The translations under genes and the position numbers were made by a program. From Planotetraspora thailandica (GTDB lineage: Bacteria; Actinomycetota; Actinomycetes; Streptosporangiales; Streptosporangiaceae): a DNA stretch of 64,000 nt. The stretch lies in the NCBI RefSeq assembly GCF_016863335.1, contig NZ_BOOR01000012.1, positions 246,084 through 310,083 on the forward strand. The letters run 5' to 3'. The first letter of the stretch is position 1. The number at the start of each line of letters is the position of its first letter. Shown in pieces: positions 28,901-35,682 of the stretch. The notes beneath the pieces were generated by a model. That model was not told the origin of the DNA. It saw nothing but the letters and a program-made list of their open reading frames with translations, and searched no databases.

Positions 28901-29993
28901 GGCGGGCAACCTGGCGGGCTACCTGGTCTCCACGCCGCGTGACGAGTGGAGCGCGGGAGGGGCGTTCAAGGCCGCCGCCGTCGGGGCCGTCATCGGCGCG
29001 GCGGGCGGAGTCGCCGGCAAGGCGGTGTCCGCGGTCATGGGCAAGCTCGCCACCACGGCGGCGGGCCGGGCCGTCAGCGGAGCCGTCAGCAGGGCCGCGG
29101 GCAAGGTGCGGGCCGCGGTCGGACGCGCGGGCGGCGCGGCAGAGGATGCCGCGGCCGGAGCCGAAGCCGCAGAGGGCGCGGCCAAGGGCGCAGGCGGAGG
29201 CCCCCGCGCGGGCTCGGCCAAGCCGTCCGGCTGCGACAGCTTCCCCGCCGGAACCTTGGTCAAGCTGGCCGACGGCACCACCAAGGCGATCGAGAAGGTC
29301 AAGCCCGGGGACAAGGTCCTGGCGACCGACCCCGCCACCGGCAAGACCGTCGCGAAGGCCGTCACGGCCGTCTCCTCCGGCGTCGGCTACGTCGACCTCG
29401 TCCAGGTCACCGTCGACACCGACGGGGGCAAGGGCGCGGCGACGGGCGTCATCCTCGCCACCGAGCACCACCTGTTCTGGGACGCCGACGATCACACCTG
29501 GGTCCGCGCGGACCAGCTGACCGCCGCCGACGTCGTCCGCACGCCGGACGGCCGGACCGTGCGCGTCGTCTCCGCAGCCGTGGCCCAGGGCCACCCCGTG
29601 GTCCACGACCTGACCGTGGACGGATTCCACACGTTCTACGTGGTGGCCGGCACGACCCCCGTCCTCGTCCACAACTGCGGTCCCGCTGAAACAGTGGTCA
29701 ACCTGCCGGAGGTGAAGGCGCCCAAGCCTCTCAAACCTTCACAGGCGGATGCGGCATGGAGGGATTTCCTGGGGGAGGGGCCTTACACGAACACGCACCC
29801 GCGGACCGGGCTTCCCGATCCCGACCGGCTCGTGTCGGCCGATGGACGTCGCAGCATTCGAATAGGGAAACACGAAATGGACTCGACACCGAACAGGTTC
29901 CACTACCACATGGAAACGTGGGATTGGAACTCTGTGATAAACCAGTGGACCGTCGGCAATACGATGCAGCGGGTTCCTTTGGGGTTGAAGTAG
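22932..29993 (+). CDS. RHS-repeat polymorphic toxin with C-terminal Hint domain
   Basis: A 2353-residue secreted toxin. The signal peptide is MPGPTRGWKLIAGTLAVVVP.... RHS/YD repeats fill the centre (for example YDPLGRLTGV, YDLRGRLVQVDDP, YDALGRKTAEYAG). The RHS core signature YDAETGRFISVDPVF lies near residue 1850. A hydrophobic segment (TIVSVTVAIVVTIGCEAATG) lies near 1955-1975, then an Ala/Gly-rich linker. A Hint autoprocessing domain spans about 2100-2248, from CDSFPAGTLVKLADG to TPVLVHNC. The final ~105 residues after the Hint cysteine are the toxin: SIRIGKHEMDSTPNRFHYH, then ETWDW and WTVGNTMQRVPL. I cannot name its class. GTG 22932 follows GGAGGAAACC. Confidence 0.93.
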   Translation: MPGPTRGWKLIAGTLAVVVPAALLSPGAAEAAGVPGWHAAQAQHPVPGHAATARGPVTDPGARYDLKGAPPVVWPAAGAAVVRLPEAPAETPVETPAGAAPSQTDPARSGVKTDIDPQNGADLVRGGTKVKAGALPVWLGPALSAPQGDAGAPAGRRGPAGAASSGVSPGSPSAGSGTAAASPAPSVEVRTLDARTAGMSGIEGLGIRLTPLTRPARPARMAVEIDYSGFRYAYGGDWASRLRLVRLPDCAATTPDRPECQTRTPLATRNDVKAGRLAADVGLASAASITLAAEAAPSGSAGTYEATALSPSATWSVSEQSGSFSWSYPLRVPPPPGGPAPEIGFAYSSGSVDGRTVATNNQASWIGEGFDYWPGFIERKYKQCADDGVTPKRSDQCWGTDNATLSLNGQATELVRDDATGTWQPQDDDGSKVERLKDADNGANGGEHWRVTTPDGTQYYFGLNHLPGWASGKPETKSTWTVPVYGDDDGEPCHKDSGFDDSWCQQAWRWNLDYVVDPHGTVSTFWYTPETNYYRRDVTTLTDGQPNGTPTVYTRGGYLKRIDYGQRSDAVFTTSAPARVVFDAKERCIPTSAFDCAADKLTKDNAKFWPDVPYDQKCDSGDKCLDRYSPTFWTTKRLAGVTTQVLTSGTSYADVDTWTLRQEMRAPGDGTAATLWLAGIEHTGKVGGSASLPEVTFSGVQLPNRVDALEGRPPLTKWRVSAVDNETGGSLSVTYSDPDCVAGDTPAPDANARRCFPQYSSPEGAITPQLDWFHKYVVTQVQQVDRTGGAPDVVDTYEYLGGGAWHHDDDDGLTKEKYKTWSQWRGYGKVRVLSGAPGQTQSKAELTYFRGMDGDELSGGGTRDVKVADSEGTSVPDAEALQGRMLEEIHYDGAGGPALTGTITGYWVKQTGKRVRSWGTTTAQMVRPDEERTRTALAAGGWRRTATDTSYNADGLPTQVGDLGDVADPADDQCVRTTYARDAAKWLVSYATRVETVTKACSATPDRPADVVSDVRKYYDGMAFGAAPARGDVTRTERLGSWDGGPVYVTAGTTTFDGYGRPLVVTDATGATTRTVYTPATGLLTAKQETNALGFTSTTQIDPAWGVATATTDPNGKRAEMAYDPLGRLTGVWMPGHAKASFPSAPSMKFGYLIRTDGPTAVSTSTLRNDGATYTTGYALYDGLLRQRQTQQPAPGGGRVVDGVFYDTRGLVAKTDQAYYTEGAPGTTLWTPASDDDVPGQTVTVYNGMEWPTAQIFRKRGSEQWRTTTTYGGDRTSVDPPPGATPTTEIVNAQGETTELRQYKGDDPTGDYDAVKYTYTRAGQPATVTDAAGNAWSYQYDLRGRLVQVDDPDKGTATLKYDDRTDWLQTVTDARGSSLFFTYDALGRKTAEYAGTSPSGTKLAEWAFDTLPSGTAAKGQPVSSTRYVKNPATGAMDAYVSSITGYDDAYRPTGTQTVIPAAEGGLAGTYKTSTDYNPDGTVHRTVLPAAGGLLGETMLYGYDELGDPTTTRGLTDYVTSTTYSKLGQVLDMTMSTGGKRVKETNFYEEGTNRLTRSLFERETAPISVADTNYTYDDSGNITKIADTPSGQPQDVQCFKQDTLQRLTEAWTATDGCASAPSPSIVGGPAPYWQSFSYDVVGNRTEEVDHDPTGDITKTFAYAGQGHPQPHTLTSVSYQGGPRDGQTDDYAYDAVGNTTERGDDRLLEWDVEGHLARSTDPSGVSTYVYDAGGERLIRRDPGSATLYVAGMEIRLDTKTGAKTATRYYTHAGQTVAVRTTRGVTWLGADQHGSADTAVDDTTAQATTRRRFTPFGQIRGPSPASWPGERGFVGGTVDQSTELTHLGAREYDAETGRFISVDPVFDASDPQSWNGYAYADNSPVAKSDPSGLRPEDGPFCTAYHCDYDNPNFGGKPKGGSSGKRPPLPDFSPPAPSSPPHCGRWDFGCKAHNFWNQHKATIVSVTVAIVVTIGCEAATGGAGSIGCAAAGGAAGNLAGYLVSTPRDEWSAGGAFKAAAVGAVIGAAGGVAGKAVSAVMGKLATTAAGRAVSGAVSRAAGKVRAAVGRAGGAAEDAAAGAEAAEGAAKGAGGGPRAGSAKPSGCDSFPAGTLVKLADGTTKAIEKVKPGDKVLATDPATGKTVAKAVTAVSSGVGYVDLVQVTVDTDGGKGAATGVILATEHHLFWDADDHTWVRADQLTAADVVRTPDGRTVRVVSAAVAQGHPVVHDLTVDGFHTFYVVAGTTPVLVHNCGPAETVVNLPEVKAPKPLKPSQADAAWRDFLGEGPYTNTHPRTGLPDPDRLVSADGRRSIRIGKHEMDSTPNRFHYHMETWDWNSVINQWTVGNTMQRVPLGLK

Positions 29994-30382
29994 TGAGAGT
30001 GGAGATTCTCCGAGTCGTGGACCCTGCCCAGGGAATCGTCTCGTTCCGATGCGAGATCGGCACCGCGACCGGGCGCTGGAAGGGATCCACGCCCGCCAAC
30101 GAGGGTTTCTACGACGTCGAGTTCGAAATTCCGGAAGAGGTCCAGGAATGGGAGGAGCCTGCGCCGGGCGTTCCCGCCATCTCGGAGATCGGCGAGGACG
30201 TGCGCGTCACCGGGGAGGTGCTCGGCGTCGGCGAGGAGGACGATCACGTGGTCGAACTCAGGACGGGCACGGACATTCTTTTGATCGAAATCCCGGACGC
30301 CGGCCGAAGGGCGAGGCTCAAGCCGCACGACGTCATTTCATTTCGATCGCCCGAGATCTGGCTCTATCCGTACCAGCTGTGA
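29993..30382 (+). CDS. Probable immunity protein for the RHS toxin
   Basis: A 129-residue soluble acidic protein whose GTG start shares one base with the toxin's TAG stop, so it is translationally coupled to the toxin. No domain is recognised: the sequence begins MRVEILRVVDPAQGIVSFRC and contains an acidic stretch, FEIPEEVQEWEEPAPG. Position, size and acidity match polymorphic-toxin immunity genes; that role is inferred from context only. A longer frame reaches back inside the toxin gene and is not believed to be used. The 170 bp after its stop hold no recognisable gene. Confidence 0.7.
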   Translation: MRVEILRVVDPAQGIVSFRCEIGTATGRWKGSTPANEGFYDVEFEIPEEVQEWEEPAPGVPAISEIGEDVRVTGEVLGVGEEDDHVVELRTGTDILLIEIPDAGRRARLKPHDVISFRSPEIWLYPYQL

Positions 30383-30552
30383 TTTCATGCGGAGTCCGAG
30401 AGGCGCGCACGGTGATCGTTCCGGCGAAGTGACCCATTGTGTGAGGACGCCACCTCGGAGATCATGAACTCGGGCCCGAGACGTGAAAGAAAGCCTCACG
30501 GCAGCGGAGCGGACGCCCTTCCTGAACATCTGGCAGTCAGGCCTACCACGAG

Positions 30553-31317
30553 ATGGTGGTGCTCATGCGGCGGATAGGCGGTGGGCGGTTAGCCCGCGCG
30601 ATCCTCTTCTCGATGATCGCCACTGTCGTCGGCATCGCCCTCGACGCGGCCATCAGCTTCGCCGGCAAGGACTGGACGAACCCCATCGGTCTTGGGTTGG
30701 TCGTCGGGCTCGTCGCCATCACCGGTGTCATCACGGTCGTGCAGGGGGACGGCGGATCGCCGCCGAGCGCGCCGAGCGATCAGCTCCGTTGGCCTCCCGC
30801 CACCCCGCAGAAGCGGTCGCGTGGAATGCCGGCCATCGCCGCCGTGCTGCTGGTGATCGCGCTGTGCGGAGGCGGTGCGGCCGCCGTCGCCCTGGGCGTG
30901 CGTTATGTCGGCGGCTACGTCACCGGCGACGAGCCGGGGAGCAACGTCCTCAGAGCGCAGAAGACCGCCACGTCCGGATCCCTCACTCTCACCGTCCGGC
31001 GGATCCTGGTCACGTCACACTTCACCCGGGTCGAGCTGTCCGCGCGCAACCGGGGTTCCGAGTCGCTGTCGCTTCCCGTGTACGGATACAGCCAGCTCAG
31101 CGCGGCGGACGGCACCACGCTGAGCGGGGACCCGTTCCGCAGCCGGTGGCCCACGACCGTCCCGCCCGGCGTACGGATCGACGGGGTGGTCGTTTTCCCC
31201 GGGCACCTGCCTTCGGACACGAAACGGGCGAGCTTCAGCTTCACCCAGGTCTTCAGTCTCGAGGCAGACCACGCCACCGTCGCGAACCTCGCCATCAAAC
31301 CCGCGCCGACGGGATAG
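30553..31317 (+). CDS. Membrane protein of unknown function
   Basis: A 254-residue protein with three hydrophobic helices (about residues 15-35, 44-62 and 92-120), followed by an extracytoplasmic beta-rich domain containing TVRRILVTSHFTRVELSARN and a final FTQVFSLEADHATVANL. No family is recognised. The start is ATG 30553, with the ATG at 30565 as an alternative, since no good ribosome-binding site distinguishes them. It lies in the same direction 170 bp after the immunity candidate and could be a passenger of the toxin locus or a second, membrane-located immunity factor. Confidence 0.6.
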   Translation: MVVLMRRIGGGRLARAILFSMIATVVGIALDAAISFAGKDWTNPIGLGLVVGLVAITGVITVVQGDGGSPPSAPSDQLRWPPATPQKRSRGMPAIAAVLLVIALCGGGAAAVALGVRYVGGYVTGDEPGSNVLRAQKTATSGSLTLTVRRILVTSHFTRVELSARNRGSESLSLPVYGYSQLSAADGTTLSGDPFRSRWPTTVPPGVRIDGVVVFPGHLPSDTKRASFSFTQVFSLEADHATVANLAIKPAPTG

Positions 31318-31347
31318 AGGGCACGACGGAGAAGATCAGCGCCCCGG

Positions 31348-31945
31348 TCAGGCCTGCGGCTGGCCCAGCTGCATGACGCGGGCGGCGAAGAACCACTCCG
31401 CGTCAGCCGCACGAAGCCGCGCCTCGATCACGTCCGGGGTGACTCCGTACCCGGGCGGCGCGTCCGCCTGAGTGGTCGCCGGCTGCGCCTGCTGCATCCG
31501 CTGGCGCAGCAACGCGAGCACCCCGTCGTGGAACCACGACGGGGAAGCTCGGCGACGTCGTCCGGGCCCGCGCCGGCCTCGTCGAACAACTCACGGACCT
31601 GTGCCTCCAACTCCACAGGCACCGCTGTGCCGCCCTGCGCGCGGATGCGGTCGAGGTAGAACAGCTGCGCGCCCGTCTCGCCGAACTCGCTCAGCGCGTG
31701 GAGCTGGCGGCCCAGCCGGGGGGCGTCCTTCACGAGGATCCGGTCGACGACCCCGCCCGGGCCAGTGCGAGAACCGCCTCCAGGCCGACGCCGGGGCGGC
31801 CACGGTCGTAGCACTCCGCGTGCACGTGGCCGCCAGTCTCGCCGTCGACATAGGCGCGCAGCTCGGCGAGCTGGGCCCGCACCTGCTGTACGTCGGCCGC
31901 CCGCGCGTACAGCGCCCACACCGATCCTGGCTGCGTGTCACTCAC
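31348..31945 (-). pseudogene. Frameshifted serine-recombinase-like remnant
   Basis: Starting at GTG 31945 the frame reads SVWALYARAADVQQVRAQLAELRAY, then HVHAECYDRGRPG. This resembles the N-terminal catalytic region of serine recombinases (YxRxS...QL.LRAY), with the serine missing. A one-base deletion near 31755 moves the frame to VVDRILVKDAPRLGRQL. A second shift near 31545-31550 leads to FHDGVLALLRQRMQQAQ and an end at TGA 31348. Neither reading frame alone gives a plausible protein. The indels lie in G or C runs, so sequencing error is possible, but three in one kilobase in otherwise clean sequence suggests decay. Confidence 0.6.
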
Positions 31946-32259
31946 TGCCCAGCCCTCCCTGGCTACCGGCCGCTCGGGAGTGCGGTCGAGCGTACGCATG
32001 CTGCCGGCGGTGGCCTCGAGCGCGTCGACGGTCTGCCCCAGGTCGTCGTCGACCAGCCTGAACAGCTCACGCACCAGGTCGACCGGTCGTCCCGGTAGAG
32101 CACGCTCCGCCGGCGGGGCCGGACGGCCGGGTCAGCCTCATCCAGGAGATCGAGAACGTGCTTGGCAACGTTGTGGATCGCGGGCGGATTCTTCCGCCTG
32201 CTGGTGAAGTGCAGATCCAGCGCGACGGGCCCGGTGAAGGGGTGTCGGCTGAGGGCCAC
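31946..32259 (-). pseudogene. RusA-like Holliday-junction-resolvase-like remnant, frameshifted
   Basis: From about 32259 the minus strand encodes GPVALDLHFTSRRKNPPAIH followed by NVAKHVLDLLDE and SVLYRDDR. This is reminiscent of phage RusA endonucleases (DNlaKavlDal...yrDDrqV). A missing base near 32085 shifts the frame to VDLVRELFRLVDDDLGQ. After correction the frame runs on without a stop into the recombinase-like remnant, so the two could once have been one gene. The RusA assignment rests on one motif and is tentative. Confidence 0.45.
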
Positions 32260-32271
32260 CTCGTGATGAAA

Positions 32272-32292
32272 TGCACGATCAAAGATCGTGCA
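32272..32292. repeat. Perfect 9-bp inverted repeat at the edge of the decayed region
   Basis: TGCACGATC (32272-32280), AAA, GATCGTGCA (32284-32292). It sits just upstream of the remnant genes and 40 bp before the start of the next plus-strand gene. It could be an operator, a recombination site or a hairpin. Confidence 0.6.
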
Positions 32293-32332
32293 GCCTCGAA
32301 GATCCACCGGTCTGCGGCGAAGGAGGACGTCC

Positions 32333-32773
32333 GTGCGGCTCCCGCGGTCCCTTTCAGGGTGGACGATGGCGGTGTTCGGGTTCATGGCCCTTGTGCTCGG
32401 ACTGGTCGGTCTGGTGGCCCCCGACGCGCAACTGGCCATGGTGGGCTTCGTGAGCATCGGCGCGGAGCAGCGCGCGTCCGGCGACTACACGCGGGTCTTC
32501 ATGACCGCCTCGTCCATGGCCTCGGTGAACATGGGCGTCTACTACGTCCTCGCCGCGGCCGTCGACTTCCGGCCTTTCTTCTTCTGGACCGTGCCCTTCC
32601 GCGTGGTCACCTTCACCGTCTTCACCACGCTCGTCCTGGCCGACGTCGCGCCGGACAGCTTCCTCGGCGTGGGGCTCTGGGAGGGACTGGGCGCGCTGGT
32701 CACCGGTGCGGCGCTCTGGCACGAGCGCCGCAGAGCACGGCCGGACGGCGAAGCCGCTCTCGCCGGCCGGTAG
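32333..32773 (+). CDS. Four-helix membrane protein of unknown function
   Basis: A 146-residue protein with about four hydrophobic helices: MAVFGFMALVLGLVGLVAP, then VNMGVYYVLAAAVDF, VPFRVVTFTVFTTLVLADV and LWEGLGALVTGAALW. It ends in a basic tail. No family is recognised. GTG 32333 is chosen because a full AAGGAGG (32320-32326) lies 6 nt upstream; a longer frame to 32288 lacks such a site. The neighbours are a decayed recombination locus and a convergent DUF1963-like gene, which do not help with function. Confidence 0.75.
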   Translation: MRLPRSLSGWTMAVFGFMALVLGLVGLVAPDAQLAMVGFVSIGAEQRASGDYTRVFMTASSMASVNMGVYYVLAAAVDFRPFFFWTVPFRVVTFTVFTTLVLADVAPDSFLGVGLWEGLGALVTGAALWHERRRARPDGEAALAGR

Positions 32774-32835
32774 CCGGTCTTCTCACGCCCCTGTCCCCGA
32801 TTGCGACCTCCAACGCACGTCAGGCAGACGGTTGC

Positions 32836-33918
32836 TTAGAAGAGCCCGACATCGATCGGGTGCCGAGGGTTGACGCTGCAGATCCGGATCCACAAGGCAC
32901 CGTTGCGGGCGACTTTCACGCCAGTGGGTTCCTGGTCGGTCCAATTCTCCGGATCGCCCCAGACGAAGTCGGGTCCGCTGCTCGGGGACCACGGGCCTGC
33001 GAGTTCCTCGTTGCTGTACGTCTCCAAGAGCGGCCGCATCGGGGCTCCGCAAGCGCAGTCGACCAGGGCGTCATCCTCGGGAGCGCTGAACTCCCACCCC
33101 CCGACCTTCCAACCCGGCGCGTGTGCCAGCCTCACATACGACAGTTCCTCCGGCAGGTTTTCCGCCGCGTCCCACTCGCGGATCCTGGTTTCCAGCGACG
33201 CAGGAAGCAGCCCGAACAGTCCAGTGGACGTTTCGTCTTCCAGCGTGCAGATGGGCGGAAACTCGAGTACGGACTCAGGATGGACGACGCACATCAGTGG
33301 CACCCAGCTGTCCCTGAAAACCCGGTTGAGTGCTGGAGCCGCCTCACGACAGGCATCGATTTCAGCGACACGGCGCCAGAAGACGACCGGCCGCGGCCCA
33401 AGGCCGGATGCGTGCTGCGCCGGACACCACAGCACCTGGACCAGGTCCGAGTCGTCGGCGAACGCTATGCCCGGAGCATCACGCTCGAACAACTGGAGCA
33501 CCGGAGCCATCACCACGGGCTCCCCGGACGGCTCCGCCTCACGGGAGACGCCGACCATGTGCCGCGGACCGAACTCAGCCTTCGCCAGCGCGGCCCGTGC
33601 CTGCTCGACGAGATCAGGAACTGCTCCGCCGAGCTTCTCCAAGTGCTCCAATGACCGGCGCCGACGGGCAATCGAGTCCTCGTGCCTGCGCGCGGACTCC
33701 TCTGTGGACAGTGTGGACACCCGCTCCACGAGATGGGGTTCCGTGCAGGTTGGCCAGGGTTCGTCAGCCGGCCACAGCAAAGGTCCCCCGACCGAGCTGT
33801 CACCAATCTCCGTGACCCCGGGACGCGGATGGAGCCGCAAGGCCGGCCGCGCGAAGTCCAGCAACTCCGGGAACTCGGCGAGCAGGAGGGCCCGCTGCGC
33901 CGGCGTGGTACTGATCAT
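32836..33918 (-). CDS. DUF1963-like (YwqG-like) protein
   Basis: A 360-residue soluble protein. The N-terminal part has SSVGGPLLWPADEPWPTC, resembling the DUF1963/YwqG pattern (GG.P.lp...pWP). Later come VLQLFERDAP and a late CACGAPMRPLLE zinc-ribbon-like turn, then FVWGDPENWTD. Function is unknown. The ATG at 33918 is the only good start. Codon usage and GC resemble the rest of the chromosome. The family assignment is moderate: fold similarity is inferred from the PW-rich N-terminus and overall length. Confidence 0.6.
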   Translation of the reverse strand: MISTTPAQRALLLAEFPELLDFARPALRLHPRPGVTEIGDSSVGGPLLWPADEPWPTCTEPHLVERVSTLSTEESARRHEDSIARRRRSLEHLEKLGGAVPDLVEQARAALAKAEFGPRHMVGVSREAEPSGEPVVMAPVLQLFERDAPGIAFADDSDLVQVLWCPAQHASGLGPRPVVFWRRVAEIDACREAAPALNRVFRDSWVPLMCVVHPESVLEFPPICTLEDETSTGLFGLLPASLETRIREWDAAENLPEELSYVRLAHAPGWKVGGWEFSAPEDDALVDCACGAPMRPLLETYSNEELAGPWSPSSGPDFVWGDPENWTDQEPTGVKVARNGALWIRICSVNPRHPIDVGLF

Positions 33919-33973
33919 GATGTCCTCTTCCAGAGCACTCGGCCGCCCGCCCCTTCTTCGTGTTCCGAGGTCA

Positions 33974-34765
33974 TCAGGAACCGACCGGGCCGGTCAGCCG
34001 GCCGCCGTTCTGCAGGTCGACCACGAGGCAGGTGATCGGGTTACCCCGGTCCCACGCGGCCTTGTTGTGTGGGAAGAGGTCGAGGATCCGGAGCCGGTCG
34101 AGCATCGGGCTGTTCGCGAGTTTCTGGGCAACCTGCTGCTCGCAGATGGACCTCGCCTCCTGGTGGGTGGCGTCGACGCCCGGCCAGTCACCCGCGGGCA
34201 GGGCCACATTGGCGATGACCTCGGCGTCGTGCGGCTGGGTGCACGGCACGGCCGTCACGCTGGTGGCCACCTCGCCGTTGGCCAGGCCGTCCACGCAGTC
34301 ACCGACGTGCACGCTGCCGATCGACACCGACCCGCTCCGGATCACCTTGCCCGCAGCGTCCCGCTGAGCGGAGCCCATGACGCCGAAGAGGACAACCAGG
34401 CCGACGAAGAGGATCCACACACCTGACGCGATCAGGCCGGCGATCGCGACGCCCCTGCCCTGGCCGCCGCGCCGGCCGATCTGCACCAGCGCGACGACGC
34501 CGAAGATGAGCGACAGGAAGACGACGCCGATAACGCCGAGGACGAGGGCGGCGATCGCGAAACCGTTGGTCTTCTACGGGGTCAGGTAATTCTGCAGAGG
34601 CGGGTAGGGGCCGCCGTAAGGGCTCTGAAGAGTTCCGTAGGACCCAGGCATGCCGTACGGGCCGGCCTCCGGAGGAACGGGGGGCCCTACGAGAGTAGGT
34701 GAGGGGTGAGGGGAGTCGGCCGGTGAGGCCGCCGAGCGGTCGCTCCCATAAGAAGATTCACTCAC
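33974..34765 (-). pseudogene. DUF4190/septum-formation-family protein interrupted by an amber codon
   Basis: The intact reading frame would run from GTG 34765 to 33974: a Pro/Gly/Tyr-rich N-terminus (PSYG-like, ending PLQNYLTP), two transmembrane helices (FAIAALVLGVIGVVFLSLIF and VAIAGLIASGVWILFVGLVV) and an extracytoplasmic septum-formation-type domain (VHVGDCVDGLANG, then AVPCTQPHDAEVIA). A TAG at 34574-34576 interrupts it after 63 codons, exactly where homologues usually have a glutamine before TNGFAIAAL. A single C-to-T change would restore it. The remaining frame could restart only at internal codons, for example at 34486, losing the first helix. It may be a recent nonsense mutation or an error. 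Confidence 0.75.
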
Positions 34766-34830
34766 GACGACGAATAGTGGCCACAAATAGGTAATCGCAT
34801 GGTTAGTGGGCGGCGGCCAGAGTGGTGAGC

Positions 34831-35622
34831 ATGCTGAATCGAGTGGCGGTACTGTCCGACATTCACGGAGTCCTGCCGGCCCTGGAGGCCGTGCTCGCGG
34901 AACCGGATGTGCGCGCTGCTGACCGCATCGTGCTCACCGGCGACATCACCGCAGGTCCACAACCCACCCAGGTCCTCGACCTGCTGACCGGCCTCGGCGA
35001 CCGGGTCGCCTGGATCAGTGGAAACGCCGACCGGGAACTTCTTGAGTACCGCCGCGGGCACCGCGAGTCGATCCCCGATCCGATCGCCCCCTGGGCTGCC
35101 GGCCAACTACGCGAAGACCACCTCGACATCCTCAGCCGGCTGCCGCAGTCGCTCTCCCTGCCCGTGCGGGGCCTGGGGCAGGTGCTGTTCTGCCACGCCA
35201 CTCCCCGGGATGACGAAGAGGTCGTTCTGGTCGACTCGCGCCTCGCTCGTTGGGAGGAAGTGCTCAGCGGGCTCGACGCCGACGTCCGCACCGTCGTCTG
35301 CGGCCATACCCACATGCCGTTCGTCCGCCTCGCCCATGGCCGGCTGGTGATCAACCCCGGCAGCGTGGGCATGCCCTACGGGCGAAGCGGAGCTCACTGG
35401 GCCCTCTTGGGTCCTGGCGTCGAACTACGAGCCACCGAATTCGACATCGAATCCGCCGTCTCACAGGTCAGCCAGGACTCCTCCTACCCCGAGATCGCGG
35501 AGTGGGCCGACTACTTCTTGCACGCGCGCGCAACCGACGCGGACGCTCTGGCAGCCTTCGCTCCACGGGACGGACGCGAGCACACAGACACCGCCGACTC
35601 ATCTGGCGATCTTGCTGTGTGA
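34831..35622 (+). CDS. Calcineurin-like metallophosphoesterase (YfcE-like)
   Basis: A 263-residue two-metal phosphodiesterase or phosphatase. All canonical motifs are intact: VAVLSDIHG (D-x-H), VLTGDITAG (GD), ISGNADRE (GN(H/A)D), VLFCHATP and VVCGHTHMPF (GHTH). NPGSVGMPYG near the C-terminus is typical of the YfcE/MJ0936 group. The substrate in vivo is unknown. The ATG at 34831 matches the family N-terminus (LNRVAVLSDIHG); two GTGs at 34822 and 34825 are alternatives. It is divergent from the interrupted septum-formation gene. Confidence 0.9.
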   Translation: MLNRVAVLSDIHGVLPALEAVLAEPDVRAADRIVLTGDITAGPQPTQVLDLLTGLGDRVAWISGNADRELLEYRRGHRESIPDPIAPWAAGQLREDHLDILSRLPQSLSLPVRGLGQVLFCHATPRDDEEVVLVDSRLARWEEVLSGLDADVRTVVCGHTHMPFVRLAHGRLVINPGSVGMPYGRSGAHWALLGPGVELRATEFDIESAVSQVSQDSSYPEIAEWADYFLHARATDADALAAFAPRDGREHTDTADSSGDLAV

Positions 35623-35682
35623 GGGGCGGATGCCTAGGATCTAGGGCGTTTCACGACTCATCGCCTCATCGCCGGAGGCCGC

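Noticed and set aside
30049..30432. Alternative plus-strand frame overlapping the immunity candidate
   Set aside because: Arg-rich out-of-frame product with no start signal; the coupled GTG at 29993 explains the region better.
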